DNA of 24,242 nucleotides, from contig LSSN01005836.1 of the NCBI GenBank assembly GCA_001970855.1, positions 1 through 24,242 on the forward strand. The letters run 5' to 3'. Source of the stretch: Smittium culicis. Taxonomy: Eukaryota > Kickxellomycota > Harpellomycetes > Harpellales > Legeriomycetaceae. The translations under genes and the position numbers were made by a program. The notes under the pieces are model-generated. The model was given only the letters and a program-made list of their open reading frames with translations, made no database searches and was not told where the DNA came from. How positions within the stretch are numbered: the stretch's first letter is position 1; each line of letters starts with the position of its first letter. Shown piece by piece: positions 10,561 to 19,368 of the stretch.

Positions 10561-12350
10561 TCACTGTGTCTGGAGGCTGCAATCTTGGCATGGACTTCTC
10601 CTATACATTCCGTCCTCATACTCTCCATCAGAGCGCGTGGAAGTAGAGGGGAGTGGGAAGGTCTGATTTTCGTAGTCTTCTTCGTACCGCGACCCAGTTT
10701 GGGAGGAGGGTGAGGGAAGGAAGGAAATATTTAAGGTTCATTCTTCAGTACGGCGATTTCCAGACAAGCGTGTGTTTGTTAGGCACATAGTTCCAATATA
10801 GTTGGGGGTTTGGTTTGTGGGAAGGGATAGCAAGCACGTATATTCTAGTAGGTGAAATATAAAGGAAATTTAATATGAACAATTGTAATTTTATTTATAT
10901 GAAGCTATAGGAGTAGATTCTTAATGTAAGAACTCTTTTTAAAATTTTATTTAGGGTGAGTAGCGGCGTATATAAGCAGTCATTTTTAGTATCCTAAAAT
11001 GTTATGAAAAAGATAGAGTTCCCCAGGTTCTGGTTAGACACCATCCATTTTATAGTGGGATTCAAAATAATATAAGTAAAATAATAAATTTGATAATAAT
11101 GTAAACTAACGAATAGAAAATATTCTCTTTGCTGGGAGTTATAGGGGTCTGATCAAGGTACAGTAATTACGTATTATTGTATCCGTCTTGTTGTTGGATT
11201 CTTGGTGGTAGATGTATCGTCAGTTTATAGCGAGGGTAAGTATTGGCTCATTCAAATAGCGATAAATTATAGTTATCCAGATCAATTGATGGTTGGGCTT
11301 AAATATTATTTGTATACGAATCAAACCCTTTAACAAATAACAATAAGAGTATTCATTTACAAATTAGGAACATCTTTGCTATACACAGGTATTTCCTGGC
11401 CTAGCGTCCTCGCTCATGGATTGGTAAGCTTCACTCCTTAGGTCTTTTTCAGCACGCAGGCGACTCCCTGATTTGCTTTACTGCTTTTTTCGCTTACTCA
11501 GCTAGCTTCAACATGGCTGGATCAAACATAACTTGCTTGAAATCGAAGATAGCGATACTAGTGTGATTTCCAGTATTATATATTTTATTAAATTATCAAT
11601 GGTGTTAAGTAATAAAGGTTTAGGTAATTTTATTATTTATTTAGTATTAAAACATAATCGTTTGACAAATGTAAAAGTTATAGAAATATATGGAATTTTA
11701 TATAAAAAACAAAAAGGTGAAAAAACCCAAGTTGGAAAAATCCTAATGTTTATAGTAAATTAAATATTGTATAATTTGTAAAATAAGAGTTCTGAATTGC
11801 ATAAGTGTATTTAAAATATTTTAAAGAGGCTTTTTTATTTAATGATTAATACACATTGTAATAAAAAAATGTTTAATTTATTATAAACACGATTTGTATT
11901 ATGTGTGCTATTATTAAACAATTCTTTAAACACATTTTAGATTTATAAAACGTTTTTTAAGACATTTGCGCTACACTAGACAGGTAGCTTGCGCTAACCC
12001 AGGAAATATCCAATTCTACCCCTCTCCAAAGTGCTTAGTGGCTCAGATCTGCTCTACTCTTCCATACCCCTCATAGTAGGGACTTCTTCGCCGAGACGAT
12101 AAGATAATTATTTAGTTTTTACGAAGACTTTTTCATATACGAAAGACAATTTCCAATGCCTTACGTCCCTCTAAACTTTATTAAATAATTTAAACAGCCT
12201 CACGTTCTTTATAATACTTTATTTAATACAGTATACCACACATACAGGAGCTACTAAGTTCCATGGACGAACTTCCCGGGAATACTTATGGATTTTGGCA
12301 CCTAGGATTACGACACCTGCGTTGCTAAAGCTTTGGAATTTTTATGATGG
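10561..12350. other. GC-richer islands inside the inserted element, unexplained
   Basis: Segments near 10561-10820, 11140-11290, 11390-11530, 11960-12110 and 12240-12345 stand out from the AT-rich background. No stable open frame, tRNA or rRNA was recognised in them. They could be fragments of a further nested element or captured host DNA. Confidence 0.4.
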
Positions 12351-13171
12351 AAAATTTTTATAATATATTAAGGGTTTAAATAGTAATAAATATGTAATAA
12401 ATATGTAAGAAAAGAGAAAAAAACATAAAAAATCAAACATTAAACCTCAAAATTTTTTTGGAAATAGTCCTAGTAGAATATATAGTATCTTGATAAATAG
12501 CTTTATCGAGAGTAAAAATTGATAAAATATATAATTTATCAAGAAATTAATCAAGTAAAGAACGAATAATTATCAACGCCACTATATAATATTTCAAATA
12601 TATGTGAATTTTTAAAAATAAGCTATTTTACATAGTGAATATAATTATAATCTTAGGATTTTAGTAATTTCAGTAAGCTCAATAAAAATACTTTTTGAAC
12701 CCAGAAAACTTCATATATATTCTACACATAAGTTAATTGAGGGTAATTATCCTGTTATAATATCCGGGTTTTCAGATAATAAAAAATATTTTTATCCTGT
12801 ATTGATATAAGTGGTGAGCAAAGAAAATGTAGATTCATATTCTTGGATATAAAGCACTCAAAGACAAACTTGATAAAACCTGACTAGCTAGGAAAATAGA
12901 ACCAGTTTTTGCTAATTCGGCCCTTACGACTTATAATGCTATTTCTAATTTTTATCATCTATCAAAAAGAGTTTACTGCAAGTTTAATATATCTAAAAAT
13001 ATTTCGATGAATCTAAAAGGAATAAATCATATTTTTGAAAATAAAATTTATTAAGATTTGAAAAAAATTCAACTTTAAGTGAATTTAGATATCTTTGATA
13101 GATCAAAGAAAATTTTTTTTAAAAAATGGACGAACTTTAGCGAATTAAATACTGTTATAAAAAAAAAATAG

Positions 13172-13430
13172 ATGAATTATAATTCAAAAAAAAATAAGAC
13201 ACTTAGTACTAAGGTTATTTCATATTTTCGCCATCAAAAAAACAATTTTTTGGAAAGATTCATTAGGACATTAAAGGATAAATATACAAAATGTAAATAA
13301 TAAAATATAATTAAATTTTTAAATGTTTATTTTAATTTATTCAAGGATTAAAATGGTTTTATTAAACCAAAAACTTCAAAAATTGTATACAATGAGATAA
13401 TTAAAACAAAAAAACGAACTTGAAATTTTT
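13172..13430 (+). pseudogene. Integrase/transposase-like fragment in the inserted element
   Basis: A 42-codon frame (13172-13300) ends NNFLERFIRTLKDKYTK. After a frame change the sequence continues KFLNVYFNLFKD, a stop, then NGFIKPKTSKIVYNEI. The ERFxRTLK wording followed by a tyrosine/asparagine-rich helix and a P-T segment resembles the third catalytic region (the Glu of the D,D,E triad) of retroviral-type integrases and related transposases. The two aspartate regions upstream could not be placed because of frequent stops. Assignment is tentative. Confidence 0.35.
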
Positions 13431-14420
13431 ATGACTATACAAAAAAAAAGAATTTGAAGTATATTTAGACGAATTCAGAGATAATGGAGTATCAGAAAAG
13501 GAAATATTCTTTGTGAAATGAAAAACCAAAGCAGGGAAAGATTCTACATAATTAGTAAGAACTTTGAAAAAAATAAATTTGTTTTTGATGTACTAATATT
13601 TTCTGGTGGAAATACCTATATTTTTCATGAAAATTTTTTAAAAGGCAAAAAATGCTATCATGTATACTCATATTTGAAAATAAGTAAAATTACATGTATT
13701 GTTGAGATAACACTTCTTCAAGATACAAAAAACGTTATAAGGCCAAAAAAAGTTTTTTTTTTTGTATTATAATCGACAAAAGTAAACTTATTACTAATAA
13801 AAACGTTTGCTGATGCTTTACGGTAGGATATATAATCTATATAAAATTACTTCAAACTTAGAAAATATCATTTTTAATAAAAAATACCTAGTTAAAATCT
13901 ATCGAGGTTAACGGCAAAAGAAAACAGTTTAATCGATTTAACTGGTTTATGTTCTGATATTTTCGAATAAATTGAATTTTTTGTTTATTTTTCATATAAA
14001 TAGTGATTTTTATGTTTGAACTTAGTTTTTAGTTTTTATTTAATAGAGGCTTTAGGTTAAAAATTTCGTTCAATAATTAAGTGTAAAATTGAAAATTTTT
14101 ATATTTATACCTACCAAAAAAATTTTTTATGGTTTTTTTTGAAATAAAGTAGCTCTATAATTTTTTTTACAGTTTTTTATGCATTATGTGAGTTTTTTAT
14201 TGTAATTTGATTTTGTTGTGATTGTGATTTGCAATAATATTGAATATTTAAATGATAATCGATTTTAATGAGGATAAATTTTATGAATATCAACTATTTG
14301 TTGACTCGATTTTTTCATTTTATTTGGGTAAATATAAAAATTAGCGGATTATTTACAAATTGATAATATTTTATTGCTTATTGGGCAATAATATTAAAGT
14401 TTATATAAAGCAATTTAGGT

Positions 14421-14554
14421 ATTTTGTCTGATTTTAATTAGATAAATTGTCTATTTGATTTTTTTTCAACTTGATTCATTAAACAAAAATTAGGCTGAAA
14501 CTTTAACAATTGGACTGCTTTTGGCACAATTTGACTGATTTTTATGAACTAACC
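14421..14554 (-). repeat. Right terminal inverted repeat
   Basis: Inverted partner of 10050-10204, ending taacc at the insertion edge. The best-matched parts are 14502-14522 and 14524-14537. Confidence 0.85.
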
Positions 14555-14563
14555 ATTGTAGAA
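14555..14563 (+). repeat. Right target-site duplication
   Basis: attgtagaa, one mismatch from the left copy at 10041-10049. Confidence 0.65.
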
Positions 14564-14950
14564 GGTCCCCACATGTACTCAAGGTCATGAAAAAAGTCAT
14601 AGGAAAATATATATATATCAGCGTCAAGGAGATTTTGAGTGTATTTTACAGTCTAAAACTCAAGAAAATGGTATTAAGATGTGTTTTGGTATACCAAGAC
14701 AACATAAAATCACTAGCGTGTGCTATGAAGTTTGGTGTAACTATCAATTCAATTCTTCTCAGAATTTCAAAGAAGATTTGGTCATACTTATTGAAAATCA
14801 ATACTCGCCTGGGGGTAACCTATGTTCCATCCATATTACATATTGCAAGTGCGCCGAGAATGCTGACTGTTCAGACGTGATGGTATCTTTCAAAAGAGAA
14901 ATTCGGCACTCTGAACTCAATACGTGACCCACACGACATGTAAATATTTT
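14555..14950 (+). pseudogene. DIRS-like RNase H relic, continuation
   Basis: An unbroken 97-codon stretch (14587-14880) contains YIYISVKEILSVFYSLKL (RNase H helix with its Glu), VLVYQDNIKSLACAMKFG (the Asp-Asn turn), KKIWSYLL, and VTYVPSILHIASAPRMLTVQ, where related elements have an ALN-x-ADAPSR-like catalytic Asp. That last Asp is replaced by Ser. Just beyond, in another frame, RDPHDM and FFASE echo the conserved GPHDVDLFAS block. The ATG at 14587 is accidental: the frame belongs to the RT-RNase H polyprotein begun before the insertion at 10050. Confidence 0.7.
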
Positions 14951-15629
14951 TTTCGCATCAGAGTAAGAAGACTAGAAATTGATTTATCTGTTTCCTCGAA
15001 AGCAGATAATTAAGCCAAAATTCTCTAGTTTCAAATTATCAGGGTTCGACAATCCCTACACATGCCCCCGATTAAACCTGATGCACAGAATGATCAGAAA
15101 GTGCGCTGAGAGAAAGATAATATGTCATTAGCGACACCAATGTAGAAGTCTAAAACTAGATTTCTAGATTTAATATCTCTTATAGTGTGCCAGCAGATAA
15201 TAACCGAAGAAAATACAATAATTCCCGGTCCAAAAAGCAGTAAGTTGACGTTATGAACAAACTAGCACTGAAAAATTATTGCTTGCAGGATCAGAGGCGT
15301 TTCCTCGAAACTCAAGGTTTCGGAATTTACGCCATTGGCTGTATCATTTCCATCGATAGAATTATTATACGTTCTTCTAAGTGGAGTTCTACAGAACAGC
15401 GCTTTTTAGATTGAATAATATCGAAAGATATTAATTATGATATCAGATTCGCAGATTATCAACTATCTAGCGGAAATCTATACTATAGATAAACTAAAAA
15501 TAGGTTCAATTACAGCCTAAAAGTCCGCAAATGGTTAAATTAGCTCAAAAAACCAAAGAGCTAGCAGACAATCAAAAATTTTCAGAATTCAAAAAAGTAT
15601 TGTAAGATATATTAATTATTTATTTTTCC
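14951..15629 (+). pseudogene. Decayed region between RNase H and recombinase of the DIRS-like relic
   Basis: Out-of-frame pieces such as PDAQNDQK, NMSLATPM and NTIIPGPKSSKLT (about 15060-15250) match, from memory, the connecting region of fungal DIRS polyproteins. Stops are frequent and no continuous frame survives. Confidence 0.45.
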
Positions 15630-16263
15630 AGACCGGTCATTAATATGTTGCCGATTCTGGATCTATCTAAGGAATGGGGCTATACAGCTGACCTCACTGC
15701 TAAGAATCTAACTACCAAACTAACTTGGCTTCTGGTCGTCACCGGTTTTTTGAGAGCCTGTGACATACACTGAATAAATTAAGAACACAGACTCATATTT
15801 AAATGGATACTACACCTAGTGATTTTATCTCCAAAAGAAAAATGAGATGGTCGACCGAACAAAAATCCTTGCTAAATAACATCAAAAACAGATCCAATCT
15901 TGTGTTCTGTATTGTATTACACAATAAAAAAAAGGAAAAAGTAGCTTCTATGCTTTTCTGGACACCGCGTACGAATAATAACAAGTGTTTATTAAAAACG
16001 CAACTGAATTTTGTCAATGACAGTTCAAAGTTTTTATCAGTTTACAGCATACACAGACACATATGATCGATATCTAGCCTGATGTCAGCGGCTCTGAAAC
16101 CCCAATACCTAAAGGTAGAGCTATTGGAGCTACACTAATCGCTATTTCTGGGGTATCAACAGATGAGGCAGTTTCGCACGCATTCAATTCAAACTATTCC
16201 ATCTTCGATACATATTATCGACTCAAAAGAAGTACTTCGAACAACTTCACTGAGTCGATTTGA
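15630..16263 (+). pseudogene. DIRS-like tyrosine recombinase relic
   Basis: A 47-codon stretch (15630-15770) ends LTTKLTWLLVVTGFLRACDI, carrying the box I Arg of tyrosine recombinases in the FLR-x-x-D context typical of DIRS. A second piece gives SVYSIHRHI (about 16035-16065). The C-terminal piece (16111-16260) reads KGRAIGATLIAISG, then EAVSHAFN, YSIFDTYYRLKRSTSNNFTE and a stop at 16261-16263. This covers box II with its Arg and the terminal Tyr region. The middle is frameshifted, so no active enzyme is expected. Its presence next to RT and RNase H is what separates DIRS elements from LTR retrotransposons. Confidence 0.78.
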
Positions 16264-16310
16264 AATCTGAAGTATCTTAATATATATACACTTTGAGGTG
16301 TAGTTTTATA

Positions 16311-16373
16311 ATCAATCGAGATCTTTAGAGCGAAGAATAATTCATATTATCCGAGGAGAGGAGACGTATTAAG
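16311..16373 (-). repeat. Inverted-repeat arm after the recombinase relic
   Basis: Its reverse complement aligns by eye with 16711-16775 at about three quarters identity, sharing cttaata, gtctc and ttcgctcta blocks in order. It lies 48 bp after the recombinase stop, where DIRS elements carry an internal complementary region or a terminal repeat. Confidence 0.6.
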
Positions 16374-16710
16374 CCCTGCTCACCGCTCCCACTTTACCTT
16401 TGCCGAAAGATGATAAGGATAACACAACAGTGCACTTTACAGTTTATACAATTAAAAATTTTTTATTGTTTCATTTTATTCACTTAATTATTTGTTTGTA
16501 ATTTTCGATTAGTAATATCCAATAAGTTGTTGTTTTTTTTTTGTCTCAGAGAGTATTAAAAATAATTTAAAAGTATACAGATAACTATCAAAAAACATTT
16601 AAAAAGTTAAAAAAATATTAAAAAAATGAATTTTCAACCGATCCTCCTCCACCGCTCCAGTAATTTTATACCCAGTGGGCATTGATCCAAGGACCAATAA
16701 GATGGTAACA

Positions 16711-16775
16711 CTTAATATGTCTCGTCTACTCTGTTTAATTTGAATTAATATTCGCTCTAGAGAGCTCGACTAATT
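16711..16775 (+). repeat. Inverted-repeat arm and dispersed repeat copy 2
   Basis: Pairs with 16311-16373 in inverted orientation across about 340 bp. With the preceding block at 16695-16711, it also matches 62-164 in direct orientation. Confidence 0.6.
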
Positions 16776-16850
16776 CAAAAATGAGTATTATAGCATTTAT
16801 TTGACAGAATAAAAAAAAAAAAACAAATAGATTTTTTGGGGGTATAAATC

Positions 16851-16857
16851 AGCCAAT
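16851..16857 (+). promoter_or_regulatory. AGCCAAT motif upstream of the GNAT gene
   Basis: Same motif and similar distance (286 bp before the ATG) as upstream of the other genes in the window. Confidence 0.4.
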
Positions 16858-17142
16858 AGTGTTTTTATTTACTATACCAACAAAGCGAGTCATACATTTT
16901 TTAAGGCGAAGATAGTTTTGTGACAAAAGACTAAAAAAGGGGTTGTTAAAAATGACACTCTGGGTAAAAATCAGGAACAACTGAGTGATTTTCTTGGCTT
17001 AAATTACTGAAACTCTTATATAAAAAGGGCAAGGAATTATCCGGTTAGGCGTTTGATAGTGGCGAAAAATTCTAAATTAAATATTTTGCATTTTTATCAT
17101 TTGTAAACTAAAGATCTGTATAAGTCAAAAATAAAAATTGAT

Positions 17143-17625
17143 ATGACTGAGAAACGGGCCGAAGTAACCGTCATTCTTGCAAAGACCAAGGAAGAAAAAG
17201 ATCTTGGCCAGAGCGTACGCACCCAAGTCCTGGATAAAGAAATGGGATTCAGCGTGGCTTCAGGAATCGATGATTATGATCAAATTTGTTCGTATCTTCT
17301 AGCAACTTTGACCACTGATGAAGTTACAGATTTGCCGGTTGGTTCGCTTAGATTCTTTAAATATAACCCAACTCTAGCTAAAATAGGTCGTGTTGCAGTC
17401 CTCAAAGAGCACCGCAAACTAGGAATAGGAAAGAAAATGATTCTATTTACTGAAAACGTTATTTGGACATATCCTGAATTCAGCGAGGTCAAACAGATTG
17501 GTTTGAATTCGATGTACGACAAGCGCGAGTTTTATTTGAAGCTTGGCTATAGAGTTGAGGGAGAAATGTTCTTGGAAGAGGGTTCTCCACATATTTTTGT
17601 TGTTAAGGACAGACCTACAAACTAA
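17143..17625 (+). CDS. GNAT-family N-acetyltransferase
   Basis: An intronless 160-residue protein of the GCN5-related N-acetyltransferase fold, which moves an acetyl group from acetyl-CoA to an amine. The N-terminal half has the VRTQVLDKEMGF segment with a following IDDYDQ, in the layout of ElaA/YjcF-type enzymes. Motif A is IGRVAVLKEHRKLGIGKKMI (residues 81-100), with the acetyl-CoA-binding R91-K-L-G-I-G96 turn. The C-terminal FYLKLGYRVEGE (130-141), followed by an E-E-G-x-P-H segment, is the usual motif B end. It appears complete: length is normal, and it starts at the first ATG and ends at TAA. No targeting signal is visible, so it is probably cytosolic. The substrate cannot be told from sequence. 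It is convergent with the mL50 gene, 203 bp apart. Confidence 0.85.
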   Translation: MTEKRAEVTVILAKTKEEKDLGQSVRTQVLDKEMGFSVASGIDDYDQICSYLLATLTTDEVTDLPVGSLRFFKYNPTLAKIGRVAVLKEHRKLGIGKKMILFTENVIWTYPEFSEVKQIGLNSMYDKREFYLKLGYRVEGEMFLEEGSPHIFVVKDRPTN

Positions 17626-17828
17626 TACATACCAACTACCGCAGTATATAATTTCATCTAGTGGTTTATATATATTTTTTACGAATAGATTTTTTTAGAT
17701 TATAATTTAAAGTAGTATTTAAAAAATCTTTTTATAATAGCATATAAAAGTCAAAAAGTAAAAAAAGTCAGTATAAATGATTTTTTGATTCGTGTATTTG
17801 GTATTAGTGTTATTATAATAAATTTTGT

Positions 17829-18720
17829 TTAGTTATAGGCGTGTAGTCTTCTTTGGTGTTTGTGGAAAGGTACAAATTTCATATTTGGTGGGATATTCTC
17901 TTCAGGCATCTCGGCAAAGAATTTGGCGACTGGGTGCTTTGCAGCTAGAACCTCAGGTTTAGTGGAGTAAAAGTTAATCAAGTCCTGAACACTTTGGATA
18001 TTGTTTAAACTTAAGTTGTCTATATCTTTATTAAAAGTCGTAACCGAAAATATTGCCACCTAAAAAAGATTTAAACAAGTTTATTAAAAGTGTAATTCGT
18101 ATTATGATGTATTTAATCTCCAATTATCTCGCAAAAAAAAAAAGCAATACCATAAATTAATTATAATTATAAATATCACTCTACTATTTTAACGCAATAA
18201 AAAAAACAGCAACATTGATGATAATTAGAAACGCCTTACCTTTTCTTTAATTTCAGTTTTGCTAATATCGCAATTTCTCCAATCCTCAACACCTTTGAAT
18301 AGCTCCTTTATTAAAGGCTCAAGTTCGCTCTCTACTTGTTCGACTGGTAAATAGCTTGGTTGGGGTCTAGTAAAATAAAAAACAACTTTGTTATAATTAA
18401 TTTACAACAATCATCAAACTAAACAAAAAAAATCGCCAACTGATCAACATTAAGCGAAATTCCTATACAAAAAGAGCCACTTACACTTTATTAGCTGTTT
18501 CAAGCTCAAACTCGCTGCTTTCAGTTGATAAATCCATCTGATCTTCTATCTGGGTTTCAGGGACAGATTCGGCTTCAGAAAGTTCTGATAGTGGCTCTTC
18601 TTTTTTCTCTTTTCCGAAAATTCTCCCAAAAAAGCCCTTCTTTCCTTCAAGCAGCGCAGCTTGTGTATATATGCTTCTTGAACCAGTTGTAAATCGTGTT
18701 GCAGTCAATAGCTTGAACAT
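17829..18720 (-). CDS. MRPL50: Probable mitochondrial large-subunit ribosomal protein mL50, three exons
   Basis: Exons in minus order are 18485-18720, 18240-18366 and 17829-18059. Donors are GTAAGT and GTAAGG, both acceptors are TAG, and all phases agree to give 197 residues. The N-terminus (MFKLLTATRFTTGSRSIYTQ) is basic and hydroxylated without acids, as in a mitochondrial presequence. A Glu/Ser-rich linker follows. The C-terminal half resembles the mL50 domain: a helix ending EIKEKVAIFSV, then LSLNNIQSVQDLINFYSTKP, which is the conserved 'L-x-x-I-x-(S/T)-V-x-D-L' segment, and a closing IPPNMKFVPFHKHQRR that matches the family's PN-(V/M)-K end. mL50 (yeast Mrpl13) is a peripheral mitoribosome protein. 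The start at 18720 is the first ATG. The family assignment is by remembered pattern and could be wrong; the exon structure is firm. Confidence 0.68.
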
Positions 18721-19368
18721 TGTTTATTTTTTAAATTAGAAATTGAGTTTTTATGACAAGGAGATAAATCAATAAATAAATCTATATATTAAAAAATTGA
18801 GTGCTATCTAACTTTGATAAAAAGAAAATTAAATGTCGTCTCTTTAGACTCTTTTTTTTTTTTTGAAGCAAAATCAAATCTATAAAATCTAATCCAATAT
18901 AAATCAAAGAGGCTATAAATCAGCTAATATGGCCTAATTTCTATTTCGCAAATCAATTTTAGTTAATTTAATCACAGAATTTGAATATTTATCTGGCCAA
19001 TAATACTTACCTTATGCTCTTTTACTATTTTCTCTAAAAAAATCGTATTTTTCAGCCAATAACCGCTACTATTTTCGAAATAGAAGAATAAATTCTACAC
19101 AGATCGAAGACTTTTTTTTTAGTTGTTATTTGGTTAGAAAATTTTTTTTAATAATCTAGTTGCTGCTTTTGTGCTTTAAGCTTCATAAAAGGTCTTTTCA
19201 GCAAAAATATACTTAATCTACAAGAATTTAAATCGCCGTAGCGATTTATTAAATATCTTTATTACAAACTGAAAATACCCGACATAATATACACGTTTAT
19301 ACTGGTATCGCCCTCGCTTCATATTTATAAATTACGCCCCTTTAGGTAATCAAAAATTTTTAAAAAAT
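18721..19368. promoter_or_regulatory. Divergent promoter region of mL50 and NOC4
   Basis: 648 bp separate two head-to-head start codons. GCCAAT cores occur at 18996-19001 and 19055-19060 (the latter AGCCAAT), roughly 275-340 bp from either start. The rest is AT-rich with T-runs. No open frame or RNA gene was recognised. Confidence 0.5.

Larger units (their letters stand above)
10050..14554. mobile_element. 4.5-kb DNA-transposon-like element with terminal inverted repeats
   Basis: The element begins ggtta and ends taacc, and has inverted repeats of about 155 bp (left, 10050-10204) and 134 bp (right, 14421-14554). It is flanked by a 9-bp near-duplication. The surrounding DIRS-like coding sequence stops at its left edge and resumes at its right edge, which supports a real insertion. 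The interior is very AT-rich, with several GC-richer islands (10561-12350) and only short open frames. An integrase/transposase-like fragment is seen near 13172-13430. Superfamily is unresolved: a 9-bp duplication with long inverted repeats is usual for Mutator-like elements, but I see no Mutator transposase motif. Confidence 0.78.
8026..16263 (+). mobile_element. Decayed DIRS-like tyrosine-recombinase retrotransposon, interrupted by an insertion
   Basis: Gag, reverse transcriptase, RNase H and tyrosine recombinase fragments occur in the order and orientation of a DIRS element, all on the plus strand and all riddled with stops and frameshifts. No integrase or aspartic protease of an LTR element is seen in the relic. 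The element's own sequence is about 3.7 kb once the 4505-bp insertion (10050-14554) is removed. Outer limits given here are coding limits; the terminal repeats are not defined. Local base composition is richer in G and C than the flanks, consistent with a foreign element. From memory, the gag and recombinase wording resembles DIRS elements of Smittium-type fungi. Confidence 0.82.
16374..17142. other. Flank between DIRS-like relic and GNAT gene
   Basis: No gene seen. It contains the second inverted-repeat arm, two C-rich patches sharing ccgctcc (near 16380 and 16652), and a single AGCCAAT at 16851-16857. The right boundary of the retroelement probably lies in here. Confidence 0.5.

Noticed and set aside
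10050..14554. Firm assignment of the inserted element to the Mutator superfamily
   Set aside because: The 9-bp duplication and long inverted repeats fit, but no Mutator transposase motif was seen and the one protein-like fragment looks more like an integrase.
15799..16066. Overlapping open frames on both strands near 15800-16066
   Set aside because: The plus frame is an interior part of the recombinase relic (SVYSIHRHI block) and the minus frame is its antisense shadow.
17829..18059. 76-codon frame starting with GTG as a stand-alone gene
   Set aside because: The GTG is the first codon after a TAG acceptor; the frame is the last exon of the mL50-like gene.
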